Shown here: piece after piece, positions 63,647 to 64,000 of the stretch | Position numbering within the stretch: position 1 is the first letter of the stretch | How the letters are laid out: every line of letters begins with the position of its first letter | NCBI RefSeq assembly: GCF_003254745.1 | Contig: NZ_QKXH01000006.1 | Span: 248,001-312,000 of the forward strand | Length of the DNA: 64,000 nt | Direction of reading: 5' to 3' | Source: Flavobacterium aquariorum | Lineage (GTDB): Bacteria > Bacteroidota > Bacteroidia > Flavobacteriales > Flavobacteriaceae | Program-made: the position numbers and the translations under genes | The notes under the pieces: generated by a model | Told to the model about the DNA's origin: nothing | Database searches by the model: none | What the model saw: the letters and a program-made list of their open reading frames with translations, nothing else

Positions 63647-64000
63647 ATGGCAAATTATTTCAATTCATTACCACTTAGATTACAATTACAACAATTAGGA
63701 GTTTGCGAATTCATGGATCAATCTGAATTTGCAAATGGAATAGAAGCATTAGCAGGAAAAAAAGTAGTCATTGTTGGTTGTGGAGCCCAAGGTTTGAACC
63801 AAGGTTTAAACATGAGAGATTCAGGTTTAGATATTTCTTATGCATTGCGTGCTGACGCTATCTCTGAAAAGAGAGCTTCTTTTAAGAATGCTGCTGATAA
63901 TGGTTTCAAAGTGGGTACTTATGAAGAATTAATTCCAACGGCTGATTTAGTATGTAACCTTACACCAGATAAACAACACACAGCTGTAGTTACAGCGATC
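63647..64000 (+). CDS. ilvC: Ketol-acid reductoisomerase, N-terminal fragment
   Basis: Cut by the right edge; 118 codons are visible. It begins [18 protein letters not shown] and continues with the NADPH-binding [40 protein letters not shown] and [20 protein letters not shown], all close to the class II (long, E. coli-type) enzyme. It converts acetolactate to dihydroxyisovalerate with NADPH. Last visible gene of the ilvDBNC operon. Confidence 0.95.
   Translation, partial: MANYFNSLPLRLQLQQLGVCEFMDQSEFANGIEALAGKKVVIVGCGAQGLNQGLNMRDSGLDISYALRADAISEKRASFKNAADNGFKVGTYEELIPTADLVCNLTPDKQHTAVVTAI

Overview
The window looks like a chromosomal stretch of a Flavobacterium or close relative (Bacteroidota, Flavobacteriaceae). 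It is A+T rich and starts follow A-rich leaders without clear Shine-Dalgarno sequences. Several promoters carry the Bacteroidota -7 element TAnnTTTG. Lineage genes include gldF/gldG (gliding ABC transporter) and porX (type IX secretion response regulator). I found no rRNA, tRNA or CRISPR array. Most of the window is ordinary core genome; the accessory or unusual parts are an integrase pair beside mnmE, several intergenic repeats, and a redox/metal block at about 42-55 kb.

Layout. 0-3.3 kb: leftward efflux operon (YVTN propeller, TolC-like, adaptor, RND pump running off the left edge). 3.4-9.1 kb: PepSY-like protein and an OmpR-type two-component system, divergent from an LTA-synthase-like sulfatase; three 11-bp operator-like repeats lie between them; then a TauE/TSUP permease. 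9.5-11.2 kb: excisionase-like HTH gene and tyrosine recombinase next to the 3' end of mnmE. 12.8-22 kb: two USP genes, a membrane MutS-like ATPase, dnaN, gldF/gldG, a small monooxygenase and a SAM hydrolase-like protein. 22-31 kb: phoH, HAD phosphatase, purC, DUF4258-like protein, alanine dehydrogenase, GNAT, tsaE, porX, EamA transporter. 31.6-33.2 kb: gene-poor, with a 21-bp tandem array and dispersed repeats. 33.2-42 kb: fabG, a vWA-like membrane protein, LysR/YeiH pair, DUF1275, zinc phospholipase-like protein, second LTA-synthase-like protein.

42.2-55.2 kb is the most interesting block. A leftward operon (thioredoxin, ApbE, Gly/Cys-tailed DUF4266 lipoprotein, DUF3570 barrel) faces a rightward operon (second thioredoxin, response regulator, kinase). 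The latter is followed by a CzcA-type RND pump fused to a TolC-like domain, its adaptor, a ferritin-like/VIT1 fusion and a DUF2231-like protein. Related CTTAA-N6/7-CTTA boxes lie at the upstream regions of these units, suggesting one envelope redox and divalent-metal regulon. The ApbE reading frame has no signal peptide and overlaps thioredoxin in the +1 frame.

55.2-64 kb: a Bacteroidota-specific helical protein, then leuA-leuB and ilvD-ilvB-ilvN-ilvC (ilvC cut by the right edge). In front of ilvD is a textbook attenuator: a 24-residue leader peptide with 13 Ile/Leu/Val residues followed by a strong intrinsic terminator.

Two families of dispersed intergenic repeats have conserved flanks around a hairpin whose stem differs between copies: family A (three copies) and family B (two copies).
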